A stretch of DNA of 22,997 nt from SZUA-37 sp964472525 (GCA_964472525.1 CAYYLL010000040.1:1-22997); one strand, 5' to 3'; shown: positions 14,164 to 22,689, counted from the stretch's first letter. Notes: generated from the letters alone by a model not told the origin. Numbers and translations are program-made.

Positions 14164-15255
14164 TTATATCAATGCGTACATTTTATTACGGTTTAAGATA
14201 TGGTTTGGATCAAATGCTTTTTTAATATTTTTGTGTAAAGCTAGCAACGGCGTAGACAATGGGTGAAAAATTTCATCTTGTGGCTTTGAGTTGCGAAATA
14301 ATATTGCGTGGCCACCCTGATTTTCAATCTGTTGTCGTAATATTTGTGCCGGTGTATTGGTTTTTACCCAATGTAAAGCACCGTGCCATTCGCTTAACCA
14401 GCCTGCTTTATCCGTATCGATTTTGAGTTGCGCATAAGGCTCAATAGATATTCGCCAGAGTGTGCTGTCGGTTTTAAAAAAAGGGTGTTGCTGTTCTTTT
14501 ATTATTTGCCAGAATTGTTGGCTGTGATCAAGAATGTCGCCACCAAGTTTAGCTAAGGTAGTTTTAACGGCTTGAGCATTCCCCGCAAGTCGAACCATCA
14601 ATTGCCCATTGTAATAACAACTTGCAGTAATGGGATAGGGTTGACTATTCAGACTTATTAATTTTTGATAAGCCTGTTCACGCGAAACAGTAAAACTTAA
14701 ACTTTTTTCGAGTTCAGGCTTGGGCAATACTTTAAGTGAAACATTCAGGATAACGCCTAAGGTTCCAAAGCTGCCACAGATTAAACGTGATACGTCATAA
14801 CCGGCCACATTTTTCATGACTTGGCCGCCAAATCGAAGTTGTTCGCCTTTACCATTAATGATTTCACAACCTAAAACAAAGTCGCGTACTGCGCCATTGT
14901 TTGCGCGTGCCGGGCCCGATAAACCACAGGCAATGGTGCCTCCAAGAGTGGCTGGCCGTTGTTCGTCAGGATCGCTTGTATTCTCAAAATGAGGTGGTTC
15001 AAAAGCGAGTTGTTGCCCATGCTCATCTAATAGCGTTTCAATTTCGTTTAAAGGTGTACCTGCGCGTGCGGTTAATACCAGTTCGGTGGGTTCATAATTG
15101 ATAATGCCACGGTGCTGACTAACAACCAATGGTGTACCATCACTTTTGTGCCCATAAAAGTCTTTATTTCCATTAGCCGTAATGGCTAATGGTGTTGATG
15201 TTTGATAAGCCTCATTAACTTGTAGCTGAATAATTGTTGTAAGATCAGTTTGCAT
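14164..15255 (-). CDS. glcE: Glycolate oxidase FAD-binding subunit
   Basis: This encodes 363 residues (E. coli GlcE 350). The FAD-binding PCMH fold is seen in ELVLTARAGTPLNEIETLL, the ATLGGTIACGLSGPARANNG segment (about 101-121), and VMKNVAGYDVSRLICGSFG. It forms the catalytic core of glycolate dehydrogenase with GlcD. Its ATG shares a base with the glcD stop (TAATG), so the two are translationally coupled. The next gene, glcF, begins 3 bp after its stop. Confidence 0.95.
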   Translation of the reverse strand: MQTDLTTIIQLQVNEAYQTSTPLAITANGNKDFYGHKSDGTPLVVSQHRGIINYEPTELVLTARAGTPLNEIETLLDEHGQQLAFEPPHFENTSDPDEQRPATLGGTIACGLSGPARANNGAVRDFVLGCEIINGKGEQLRFGGQVMKNVAGYDVSRLICGSFGTLGVILNVSLKVLPKPELEKSLSFTVSREQAYQKLISLNSQPYPITASCYYNGQLMVRLAGNAQAVKTTLAKLGGDILDHSQQFWQIIKEQQHPFFKTDSTLWRISIEPYAQLKIDTDKAGWLSEWHGALHWVKTNTPAQILRQQIENQGGHAILFRNSKPQDEIFHPLSTPLLALHKNIKKAFDPNHILNRNKMYALI

Positions 15256-16730
15256 TAAAAGCGATCCAATTCTGGATGAGACAGTTTACCATTGTGGACA
15301 TGCATGGTCCCCAGTTCTGCACAACGATGTAAAGTTGGAATGGCTTTTCCGGGATTGAGCAGCCCTTTTTCATCAAAGGCCTGTTTAATGGCATGGAACT
15401 GCTGTAGTTCCAGTGAATTGAATTGCACACACATCTGATCAATTTTTTCGATACCGACACCATGTTCGCCGGTAATTGAACCACCTGCTTTTACACAAAG
15501 CTCAAGGATTTTTACACCAAATTTTTCGGTACGTTCAAGTTCACCTTTAATATTGGCATCGTAAAGGATCAACGGATGCAGGTTGCCATCGCCAGCATGA
15601 AAAACATTTGCAACGCGAAGATTATATTCATTCGACAGTTGATTAATAGCATCCAAGATCTGAGGTAAATGCTTTCGGGGAATGGTGCCATCCATACAAT
15701 AATAGTCGGGTGACAATCGACCAACCGCAGGGAATGCTGATTTTCGTCCTTTCCATATCAAGCTACGTTCTTTCTCATTTGCCGATATACGCAGTTGTGT
15801 TGCATGATTACTTTGTGCAATTGCCTTTACAGTTAAAATAGTTTGTTCAACTTCTTCTTGCGTGCCATCGAGTTCACATAACAAAATGGCGGCGGCATCT
15901 TTTGGGTAACCCGCATGAGCAAAATTTTCCGCAGCATGAATGGCAAGTTTGTCCATCATTTCTAAACCAGCCGGAATAATTCCTTTTGCGATAATATCGC
16001 CAACAGTTTTACCGGCATCCAGTACATTATCGAACGCAGCAAGGAGAACTTGTGCTTTTTCAGGTAAGGGTAAAAGTTTAACGGTGATATCAACAATAAT
16101 CCCGAGTAAACCTTCGGAACCTGTTATTAATGCTAACAGGTCATAACCGGCAGCATCGAGTGCGAGCCCGCCTAGTGTGATTAATTCACCTTCAATTGTA
16201 ATTATTTTAACTTGTAGAATATTGTGAACGGTTAAACCATATTTTAAACAATGCACACCGCCTGCATTTTCAGCAATATTGCCACCAATGGTACATGCAA
16301 TTTGTGATGAAGGATCGGGCGCATAATAAAGCCCCAACGGTTTTACTGCTTCACTAATGGCTAGGTTTCGTACCCCCGGTTGTACTTGTGCGGTACGTGT
16401 AATGGGATCAATCTTTAGAATTTTATTTAATTTAGCGAGTGATAGAATTAAACAATTTTTTTGCGGTAATGCACCACCCGAAAGCCCGGTCCCTGCGCCA
16501 CGAGCAATAACGGGTATTGAGTACTGATAACAAAGTTGCACTATTTGTTGAATTTGCTCAATGTTAATGGGTAATACGACTAACCAAGGTAAAACGGTAT
16601 AAGCGGATAAACCATCACATTCATAGGGATAACATTCTTCTTTATCGGCCAAAACACATGATTTTGGTATAATCTGGTACAATTTCTGAATAAAAAATTC
16701 TTTTTGCATATTGTTACAATTATGTTTCAT
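15255..16730 (-). CDS. glcD: Glycolate oxidase subunit GlcD (FAD-linked)
   Basis: This encodes 491 residues (E. coli GlcD 499). The FAD-binding-4 domain shows PVIARGAGTGLSGGALPQ (about 75-92), and the C-terminal oxidase domain has VFHAGDGNLHPLILYD, GGSITGEHGVG (the conserved GEHGxG) and LNPGKAIP. With GlcE and GlcF it oxidises glycolate to glyoxylate; D-lactate-type relatives look similar, but the complete glcDEF set favours glycolate. In autotrophs this salvages 2-phosphoglycolate carbon. The start at 16730 has no strong ribosome site; Met8 at 16709 is an alternative. The promoter must lie in the 86 bp shared with divergent hslR. Confidence 0.96.
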   Translation of the reverse strand: MKHNCNNMQKEFFIQKLYQIIPKSCVLADKEECYPYECDGLSAYTVLPWLVVLPINIEQIQQIVQLCYQYSIPVIARGAGTGLSGGALPQKNCLILSLAKLNKILKIDPITRTAQVQPGVRNLAISEAVKPLGLYYAPDPSSQIACTIGGNIAENAGGVHCLKYGLTVHNILQVKIITIEGELITLGGLALDAAGYDLLALITGSEGLLGIIVDITVKLLPLPEKAQVLLAAFDNVLDAGKTVGDIIAKGIIPAGLEMMDKLAIHAAENFAHAGYPKDAAAILLCELDGTQEEVEQTILTVKAIAQSNHATQLRISANEKERSLIWKGRKSAFPAVGRLSPDYYCMDGTIPRKHLPQILDAINQLSNEYNLRVANVFHAGDGNLHPLILYDANIKGELERTEKFGVKILELCVKAGGSITGEHGVGIEKIDQMCVQFNSLELQQFHAIKQAFDEKGLLNPGKAIPTLHRCAELGTMHVHNGKLSHPELDRF

Positions 16731-16784
16731 TTAATCATATCGCACTGCCGATAAAAAAAATACAATAGGATTTATAGTAGTATT

Positions 16785-16798
16785 TTGTGTCAACACAA
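16785..16798. promoter_or_regulatory. Palindrome between glcD and hslR, possible operator
   Basis: TTGTGT and ACACAA are perfect inverted copies separated by CA. It fits the general GT-Nx-AC shape of GntR-family operators. GlcC, the glycolate regulator of E. coli, belongs to that family. It lies 55-68 bp upstream of glcD and 19-32 bp upstream of the preferred hslR start, so it could act on either gene. Confidence 0.4.
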
Positions 16799-16816
16799 TA
16801 TGGTGAGTATTCGAGT

Positions 16817-17206
16817 GTGAATATCCGGTTAGACAAGTGGCTTTGGGCGGCGCGTTTTTATAAAACACGCAAATTGGCAACAGAGGCGGTGCAGGGTGGA
16901 CATGTGCATGTTCTTGGGCAAAACAAGGGTAGCCGAGTGAAGCCATCTCGCTCACTGAGCGTGGGTGATAAACTGGTAATAACAAAAGGTTTATATAAAT
17001 TTACTGTTAATGTTTTACAACTATCAGATAAGCGTGGTTCGGCCAGTATTGCGCAGCAACTTTATCAAGAGACAGCAGAGAGTCTGGCGCAAAGAGAAAT
17101 GGTAAGTTTGCAACGTAAAGCACAGAATATTGCGGCACCTACAAACAAGCCAGATAAGCGACAACGTGCGCGCATTATTCGTTTTAAAAATAAGTTTGCC
17201 GAGTAA
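16817..17206 (+). CDS. hslR: Heat-shock protein 15, S4-domain RNA-binding protein
   Basis: This encodes 129 residues (E. coli HslR 133). The S4 domain is clear: NIRLDKWLWAARFYKTRKL (2-20), QGGHVHVLGQNKGSRVKPS, and VGDKLVI. The C-terminal tail is basic, as in the family. HslR binds free 50S subunits carrying a stuck peptidyl-tRNA and returns them to use. The GTG at 16817 is preferred because GGTGAG lies 9 bases upstream and the protein then begins as homologues do; an upstream GTG at 16787 falls inside a palindrome. The Nudix gene follows 7 bp later. Confidence 0.92.
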   Translation: MNIRLDKWLWAARFYKTRKLATEAVQGGHVHVLGQNKGSRVKPSRSLSVGDKLVITKGLYKFTVNVLQLSDKRGSASIAQQLYQETAESLAQREMVSLQRKAQNIAAPTNKPDKRQRARIIRFKNKFAE

Positions 17207-17213
17207 AGTATTT

Positions 17214-17663
17214 ATGATGACTGAGAATAAATTTCGCCCTATTACCCCGTTACTGGCGGCTGATATAATTATTGAATTAACGAGTGACAATAAGCCATCA
17301 GGTATTGTATTGATTGAGCGTAAGAACCCACCTTATGGTTGGGCAATTCCCGGTGGTTTTGTCGATGTGGGTGAAACGATTGAACAGGCTGCCATTCGAG
17401 AAGCAAAAGAAGAAGTTTGTCTGGATATTGAGCTGGAATGTTTGTTGGGTTTGTATTCTGATCCTGCCCGTGATTCAAGAGGACATACCGCAACGGCTGT
17501 CTATATTGCAAGAGCGAACGGTATTCCTAAAGCTGCGGATGATGCAAAAAATGTAGCGGTGTTTAATCTAAAGGACTTGCCTACGGAATTGGCTTTTGAT
17601 CATGCAAACGTTTTACAGGATTATTTACGCTATAAAGAATCCAACCAAGTTAAAGCGTTATAG
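17214..17663 (+). CDS. Nudix hydrolase
   Basis: This encodes 149 residues from the ATG at 17214 (17217 is also possible). An in-frame start at 17130 would overlap hslR by 77 bp and is not favoured. The Nudix box runs from Gly48: G-x5-E (Glu54), x7, Arg62-Glu63, Glu66-Glu67, the metal-binding residues. The box glycine after EE is replaced by Cys69. Such enzymes cut nucleoside diphosphates linked to another group; small ones with this layout often act on ADP-ribose or similar, but the substrate is unknown here. It is probably co-transcribed with hslR. Confidence 0.88.
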   Translation: MMTENKFRPITPLLAADIIIELTSDNKPSGIVLIERKNPPYGWAIPGGFVDVGETIEQAAIREAKEEVCLDIELECLLGLYSDPARDSRGHTATAVYIARANGIPKAADDAKNVAVFNLKDLPTELAFDHANVLQDYLRYKESNQVKAL

Positions 17664-17680
17664 CTAAATAGTCGTTGAGC

Positions 17681-18298
17681 ATGATACCCAATAATATGTC
17701 TGGTACTGAGTCAATTAATATTAAAAGACGAAAAAATTTATTAAGGCTTTTTCTTTTTTTACTGGTGGTTGCTATTGTTTTTATATGGATTATTTTCTCA
17801 GGTTATTCCAATTCGTCGGGTGTAAAAAAAGAACATTATTTAATACATGTTAACTTAAATAAATTAATGCCCGGTGAGGTGAGAATTATTCGTCACAATG
17901 GCTCGCCAGTTATTTTAATGCGGCGTAGCCAACAGGATTTAAAAAATTTATTGGCAATTCGTTCTAATTTAATTGACCCTGACTCCCAAATAAGTTCTCA
18001 ACCTAGGTTTGCAAAAAATTACTATCGTTCATTAAAACAAGAATATTTTATTGCTTATGCCATTAATCCGGTATCTGGGGTAGAAGTAAATTATAAGTCA
18101 GAATTAGATATTGATGTGCCATGGTATGGCGGTTTTTTGGAAAATCGGACAGACGATATTTATGACAAAGCGGGCCGTATTTATAAACGGAATAGCGGGG
18201 CTGATCCGTTGCGCTCTAACTTGTATATACCTAATTACAAAATAACACCCGATAACCAACTTTATGTTTATACCCTAAAAGAACTCGATTTTGACTAA
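17681..18298 (+). CDS. Membrane-anchored Rieske-like protein without cluster ligands
   Basis: This encodes 205 residues from the ATG at 17681. A single helix (about 22-41) anchors it, with the rest outside. The outline follows the cytochrome bc1 Rieske protein: LMPGEVRIIRHNGSPVILMR (62-81), an RRS...L helix start, then YDKAGRIYK (161-169), RSNLYIPNYKI (178-188) and DNQLYV (191-196), which match 'yD.aGri...nL.vP.y' in PetA. The protein has no cysteine anywhere; PWYGG (147-151) stands where CPCHGS would be. It therefore cannot hold a Rieske 2Fe-2S centre. Function is unknown; it may be a structural or assembly relative. The similarity is by eye and needs a profile or structure search. Confidence 0.55.
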   Translation: MIPNNMSGTESINIKRRKNLLRLFLFLLVVAIVFIWIIFSGYSNSSGVKKEHYLIHVNLNKLMPGEVRIIRHNGSPVILMRRSQQDLKNLLAIRSNLIDPDSQISSQPRFAKNYYRSLKQEYFIAYAINPVSGVEVNYKSELDIDVPWYGGFLENRTDDIYDKAGRIYKRNSGADPLRSNLYIPNYKITPDNQLYVYTLKELDFD

Positions 18299-18338
18299 TA
18301 TTTCACCGTGCTTAGTGGAATCGTTGACTGTTTTGGCC

Positions 18339-18366
18339 TTGAAATAGAGTATTTTGGTACTATCTT
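18339..18366 (+). promoter_or_regulatory. Candidate promoter of the thioredoxin gene
   Basis: TTGAAA (18339-18344) and TATCTT (18361-18366) are separated by 16 bases and lie 37 bp before the start. The boxes match 5 and 4 of six sigma70 consensus bases. Confidence 0.4.
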
Positions 18367-18402
18367 ATTATCATTCAGATAAATAATTTATTGGAGCAGC
18401 TT

Positions 18403-18771
18403 GTGGCAACTATTGAGTTAAATAAAGATAATTTTAAAACTACGATTGAAGGTAATGACTTTGTTATTGTCGATTTTTGGGCACCTTGGTGTGGACCCTG
18501 TCAGAGTTTTTTGCCAGTGTACGAAGAACTATCAGAAAAATACCCTGATCTTGTTTTTGCAAAGGTCAATACAGAAGATGAACAAGAGCTGGCTGCAGGC
18601 TTTCAGATCCGATCTATTCCAACCCTAATGATGTTCCGTGAACAGGTGATTCTGTATTCCGAAGCGGGTGCCTTACAAAAAGCACAACTGGAAGAACTGA
18701 TTGAAAAAGCGCGTGGTCTGGATATGACCGATGTGCATAAGCAAATGGAAGAAGGTGAAAAAGATACCTGA
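18403..18771 (+). CDS. Thioredoxin family protein
   Basis: This encodes 123 residues from the GTG at 18403, with GGAG 6 bases upstream; a TTG at 18391 lies on that ribosome site and is not used. The active site WCGPC has Cys30 and Cys33, and the cis-proline is in RSIPTLMMF. There is no signal peptide, so it works in the cytoplasm. The C-terminal tail (about 105-123, DMTDVHKQMEEGEKDT) extends past the usual thioredoxin end of about 108. It reduces protein disulfides. It converges on moeA with 13 bp between stops. Confidence 0.93.
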   Translation: MATIELNKDNFKTTIEGNDFVIVDFWAPWCGPCQSFLPVYEELSEKYPDLVFAKVNTEDEQELAAGFQIRSIPTLMMFREQVILYSEAGALQKAQLEELIEKARGLDMTDVHKQMEEGEKDT

Positions 18772-18784
18772 TAGATAAGGGCGT

Positions 18785-20080
18785 TTAAATCAACCCTTCA
18801 AATGGTTGTATATCAATAACGTCTCCAGGATGAACTGTACCGCTCTCAGTAGGAATAATGGCAAAACAATTTGCTAAGCTCATGCCGCTTAGTATATGAG
18901 ATGCTTGCATACCAACACCTTTCACAACAAGTTCACCTTTTTCATCGTAGCTAAAAATAGCCCGTTGGAAATCGAGTCGACCGGGACGTTTGTAAAACGG
19001 TTCGGTTACACGGGCTTTGGCAATGACTTGTGTATAGTTCTGGTTACCACTTAAGTGTTGAATGGCAGGCAAACCCAGTTGGTAATAAGTCGCCATGACT
19101 GAAACAGGGTTGCCGGGCAGGCCAATAAACATGGCTTGTTTGACCTTGCCGAAGGCCAGTGGTTTGCCGGGTTTGATGGCCAGTTTCCAGAAGTTTATTT
19201 GTCCCAGTTTTTCGAGTGTTTCTTTTACATAGTCGGCATCACCGACAGAGACACCGCCGGATGTAATAATAACGTCGGATTGATCGGCTGCATTTAAAAA
19301 AGCCACTTCAATTTTTTTACGGTCATCGGGGATAACCCCCATATCATTAATTTCAACATTTAATTTCTGTAACATACCAAAGATGGTGTAACGATTACTA
19401 TCGTAAATTTGTCCATCTTCTAGTGTTTCACCTACGCCTTTTAATTCATCACCCGTTGAAAAAAAACTGACTTTTAATGGACGCAGAACGTTTACTGTGG
19501 GGAACCCCAATGAGGCGAGCAAACCCATTTCGGCTGCTTTTATTAACTTACCTTTTTTTAAAACAGTGTCGCCCTGTTTAATATCTTCTCCGGCACAGCG
19601 AACATTTTGTTCGGCTTTATGACCGGCCGAAATAATAATGTGGTCATCTTCTTTACTGATATGTTCCTGCATGATAACGGTATCCGTTCCTTCAGGAACT
19701 TTAGCCCCCGTCATTATGCGAATACACTGGTTTTCTTTTATCTCACCAAGATAAGGTTTACCAGCCCAAGAGGTGCCAACAAGTTTAAATTTCTTTGTTG
19801 CTGTTGAGGGTAAATCATGAGCTTTAACCGCATAGCCATCCATTGCCGAATTTTTATAATTAGGAACATTGATGGGAGAAGTAATATCTTCAGCAAGCAC
19901 CGAGCCAAAAGACTCCATAATATTTACATTAATACTTTGTGTAATGGGTGTGATGCTTTCAAGTATTTTTGCGCGTGCTTGTTCCAAGGTTAATAAACCT
20001 GTAAGCAGATTGGCGCTATCACAACCTGCCGAGCTTACCTGAATGGGGGGTGGTGTGATGTTGACAGGAATTTTTTTCAT
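18785..20080 (-). CDS. moeA: Molybdopterin molybdenumtransferase
   Basis: This encodes 431 residues (E. coli MoeA 411). It inserts molybdate into adenylylated molybdopterin. Marks include VPNYKNSAMDGYAV (about 72-85), PEGTDTVIMQE (132-142), SFFSTGDEL, YDSNRYTI, ITSGGVSVGDADYVK (about 271-285) and IGLPGNPVSVM. The N-terminal 25 residues (with VNITPPPIQVSSAGCD) extend past the usual start. The gene lies 63 bp downstream of mobB on the same strand. No molybdoenzyme gene is in the window. Confidence 0.95.
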   Translation of the reverse strand: MKKIPVNITPPPIQVSSAGCDSANLLTGLLTLEQARAKILESITPITQSINVNIMESFGSVLAEDITSPINVPNYKNSAMDGYAVKAHDLPSTATKKFKLVGTSWAGKPYLGEIKENQCIRIMTGAKVPEGTDTVIMQEHISKEDDHIIISAGHKAEQNVRCAGEDIKQGDTVLKKGKLIKAAEMGLLASLGFPTVNVLRPLKVSFFSTGDELKGVGETLEDGQIYDSNRYTIFGMLQKLNVEINDMGVIPDDRKKIEVAFLNAADQSDVIITSGGVSVGDADYVKETLEKLGQINFWKLAIKPGKPLAFGKVKQAMFIGLPGNPVSVMATYYQLGLPAIQHLSGNQNYTQVIAKARVTEPFYKRPGRLDFQRAIFSYDEKGELVVKGVGMQASHILSGMSLANCFAIIPTESGTVHPGDVIDIQPFEGLI

Positions 20081-20143
20081 TGTTAAGAGTCTGCTTAGTG
20101 GTTAGTTGAATAAAGTTATTAGGTCAATATTATCTTAATAGAT

Positions 20144-20665
20144 TTAATATGTAGAGATATATTCTAATATAAATTGAATAATTTCATCTAGTTTATTCAA
20201 ATTTAGGTTTGTTAGTTCATTGGGTAATACCAGTTTGATGTCACTAATGACGGCAATAACATTGCTATCATCCGGGTAAATAAACGGTTGAGGATGGCTG
20301 CTGCGATTAATCTCTATTTTAGGATAAGCCGCATGTTTAAAACCTTCAACCAGTATTAAATCAAGTTTATCAGTTTGTAGTGATTTTAAACACTGATCTA
20401 AATCAGGTTCTTTTTCAATATCGGAATGTTCAATAATCAGAGCCTGACGAGTATTCGATGCAACCAGCACTTGCTGTGCACCGGCTTTTCGAAGCCGATA
20501 ACTGTCTTTGCCGGGGATATCAATATCAAAATTGTGATGCGCATGTTTAATTAAACCAATACGAATATTGTTGTTATTTAATAATGGAATTAATTTTTCG
20601 AGTAAGGTTGTTTTACCCGTGCCACTGTAGGCAATAAAACCAAGTAGCGGTGTTTTTTTATTCAT
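20144..20665 (-). CDS. mobB: Molybdopterin-guanine dinucleotide biosynthesis protein MobB
   Basis: This encodes 173 residues with a P-loop GTPase site at the N-terminus, AYSGTGKTTLLEKLI (Walker A, about 12-26), HAHHNFDIDIPGKDSYR (41-57) and the conserved DLILVEGFKH. It aids MobA in attaching GMP to molybdenum cofactor. Its start overlaps the mobA stop by 8 bases, so the two are translationally coupled. Confidence 0.94.
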   Translation of the reverse strand: MNKKTPLLGFIAYSGTGKTTLLEKLIPLLNNNNIRIGLIKHAHHNFDIDIPGKDSYRLRKAGAQQVLVASNTRQALIIEHSDIEKEPDLDQCLKSLQTDKLDLILVEGFKHAAYPKIEINRSSHPQPFIYPDDSNVIAVISDIKLVLPNELTNLNLNKLDEIIQFILEYISTY

Positions 20666-21290
20666 AGCAGGGTGTCCTTTCCAGCAGGCCTAAGTCATCA
20701 GGGCTGTTAATATTATAAAATGGATCAGCAGTATTATTACTTGGAGGATTAAAATTTACAATAGTTGGCTTATGCTGCTCTAGCCATATTTGAGCTTTAC
20801 GTTCACCTTTGTTTAAAAAACTATCAAGTGAGTTGAATAATGTTTTATGCACAAGCATAAATACATTTTGCAGGCGGTTATTACTTTGGGCGATAGCGAC
20901 AAGTGACTTCGATTGAGACACGGCAACAGATAGACGTTCAACATAATCGTTTGGGAAGCAGGGCGTGTCACAGGCAATGCTGACTAACCAGTCTGTTTCT
21001 AATTTCTGAAGTGCAGCATGAATACCGGCCAATGGCCCGGGATAAGTTGAAAAAATATCCTGAATACAAGTTACGCTTAGCTCTTGATAAAAATCCAGAT
21101 TGCGATTTGCGCTGATTAAAACGCTATTCACTTGGGGGGTGAGTTTATTAATGGCATGTTCAACTAGGGTTGTACCTTTAAAGGGAATAAGTCCTTTATC
21201 TTTGTTATTAAAACGTTGACCGCGGCCACCGGCAAGAATTAGCCCACTGGTATTCTTTTTGGTTGGTGTATGAATATCTTCTAAGCTCAT
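20658..21290 (-). CDS. mobA: Molybdenum cofactor guanylyltransferase
   Basis: This encodes 210 residues (E. coli MobA 194). It links GMP from GTP to molybdopterin to form the bis-MGD type cofactor. The nucleotidyltransferase pattern is present: LILAGGRGQRFNNKDKGLIP (18-37), STYPGPLAGIHAAL (81-94) and the metal-binding IACDTPC (104-110). It heads the mobA-mobB-moeA run. The leader has no clear ribosome site but contains TATATAAT-like sequence that could be its -10 box. Confidence 0.93.
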   Translation of the reverse strand: MSLEDIHTPTKKNTSGLILAGGRGQRFNNKDKGLIPFKGTTLVEHAINKLTPQVNSVLISANRNLDFYQELSVTCIQDIFSTYPGPLAGIHAALQKLETDWLVSIACDTPCFPNDYVERLSVAVSQSKSLVAIAQSNNRLQNVFMLVHKTLFNSLDSFLNKGERKAQIWLEQHKPTIVNFNPPSNNTADPFYNINSPDDLGLLERTPCYE

Positions 21291-21349
21291 GTTTTATATA
21301 ATATTGTTATTTATTGCTATGGGTCGGCATAATTGTTGCAGTTTTTTCA

Positions 21350-21361
21350 TTGCTATAGCAA
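21350..21361. promoter_or_regulatory. Perfect 12-bp palindrome between mobA and the small plus-strand gene
   Basis: TTGCTATAGCAA is its own reverse complement. A half-site TTGCTAT recurs at 21314-21320 in the same 92-bp divergent region. Operator-like, with no regulator identified. Confidence 0.4.
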
Positions 21362-21382
21362 GTAATTATTAAAGGTAATACT

Positions 21383-21568
21383 ATGAAAATTGATACATCC
21401 TTCGATTCTGCTTTTTTGCAGCTACAAAATGGTGTTAATAATGCCGCCAAAGCCGCGAACGAGGTATTGAAGGCAGTGGGTTCCGAAAAGGTAGATAAGG
21501 TTGATGTTTCTGCCGAGAATAAAGACGGTAATCGGGAAGGAAGTGGTGGGGTCAATGTGACAGCTTAA
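21383..21568 (+). CDS. Unknown small protein, 61 residues
   Basis: The ATG at 21383 has AAAGG 7 bases upstream. The protein has a helical N-terminal half (DTSFDSAFLQLQNGVNNAAK, about 4-23) and a polar, disorder-prone tail rich in Asp, Lys, Gly and Asn. It has no signal peptide or membrane segment. The N-terminal pattern loosely recalls the first helix of flagellar axial proteins, but that is too weak to name it. It lies alone between mobA and queG, which both face the other way. Confidence 0.6.
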   Translation: MKIDTSFDSAFLQLQNGVNNAAKAANEVLKAVGSEKVDKVDVSAENKDGNREGSGGVNVTA

Positions 21569-21606
21569 ACCGTTGCTACATTAAAAACGATTTTGTTGAA
21601 AATTGT

Positions 21607-22689
21607 TTAATGTTTAAGCGCCCATTCAATATGTTCTTGAACCAGAACCGATACTGTATCGAGCCGTTTGTTTAACGCTAACCGTATTTCTGCATTATGC
21701 GGGTTGATGGCGAGTGCATTACCCAAAGCAACCGCAAGGTTTCTTAACCAAGCATCGTAACCAATTCGTCTAATGGCACTGCCTTGTAAATTATCTAAAA
21801 ATTCTTTTTCACTCCAGTTGAATAAGTTGAGTAGCTCTACATCGTTTAAGTCGTGACGGGGTTTGAAATCCTGTTCGGCTGTTTGTATGGCAAAGCGATT
21901 CCATGGGCAAAATAATTGGCAATCATCACAGCCGTAAATACGATTGCCTATTTGGGAACGTAAATCTTCTGGAATAACACCCTTGTTTTCAATGGTTAAA
22001 TAAGAAATACATTTGCGGGCATCGAGTTTATACGGTGCAATAAAAGCGTTTGTTGGGCAAACATCCAGGCAGCTTGTGCAAGTTCCACAATGATCTTCTG
22101 CCGGGTTATCAATGGGTAAAGGTAAGTTAATATAAAGTTCACCAAGAAAAAACCATGAGCCGATTTGTTTTTGTAACAGATTAGTGTGTTTGCCTATCCA
22201 GCCTAGCCCTGCCTTTTCGGCGAGTGCTTTTTCCAGTACCGGTGCGCTGTCGACAAATACGCGAAAGCCTAATTTACCGGTTACGCTTAAAATTTTATCC
22301 GCAAGCTGTTGCAGGCGTTTGCGTAATAGTTTGTGATAATCACGCCCTAAAGCATAACGGGAAATATAGGCTTGTGTGGGTTGTTTTAGTAAATGTTGGC
22401 AGTCTTGTACTGGCTCGGGTAAATAGTCTAAGCGCACACTGATGACGCGCAAAGTGCCGGGTACCAGTTCTTCCGGGTGACTGCGTTTGCTACCGTGCTT
22501 GGCCATCCAGTCCATATTGCCATGGTAGCCTTGATCCAACCAATCGAATAAAATATTTTCAGCTTTTGATAATTCAGTGTCGCTAATGCCAGTCTGTTGG
22601 AAACCCAGCTCGGCACCCCAACGTTTAATATCTTTTGCTAAAGTATAAAGTTGTTGAGTGCTTAATATTGAAGTAGCTTGTGTTGACAT
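21607..22689 (-). CDS. queG: Epoxyqueuosine reductase
   Basis: This encodes 360 residues (E. coli QueG 379). It performs the last step of queuosine synthesis in tRNA, using cobalamin and two 4Fe-4S clusters. Visible marks are the catalytic-region VDSAPVLEKALAEKAGLGWI (147-166), cluster cysteines Cys201, 204, 207 and 211, and the second set Cys227 (KCISYLT), Cys254, Cys257 and Cys261 (GCDDCQLFCPWN). A HEAT-like C-terminus follows. It is divergent from nnrD, as in E. coli. Confidence 0.96.
   Translation of the reverse strand: MSTQATSILSTQQLYTLAKDIKRWGAELGFQQTGISDTELSKAENILFDWLDQGYHGNMDWMAKHGSKRSHPEELVPGTLRVISVRLDYLPEPVQDCQHLLKQPTQAYISRYALGRDYHKLLRKRLQQLADKILSVTGKLGFRVFVDSAPVLEKALAEKAGLGWIGKHTNLLQKQIGSWFFLGELYINLPLPIDNPAEDHCGTCTSCLDVCPTNAFIAPYKLDARKCISYLTIENKGVIPEDLRSQIGNRIYGCDDCQLFCPWNRFAIQTAEQDFKPRHDLNDVELLNLFNWSEKEFLDNLQGSAIRRIGYDAWLRNLAVALGNALAINPHNAEIRLALNKRLDTVSVLVQEHIEWALKH

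Noticed and set aside
17130..17213. Longer Nudix start at 17130
   Set aside because: It would overlap hslR by 77 bp and add a sequence unlike Nudix N-termini.
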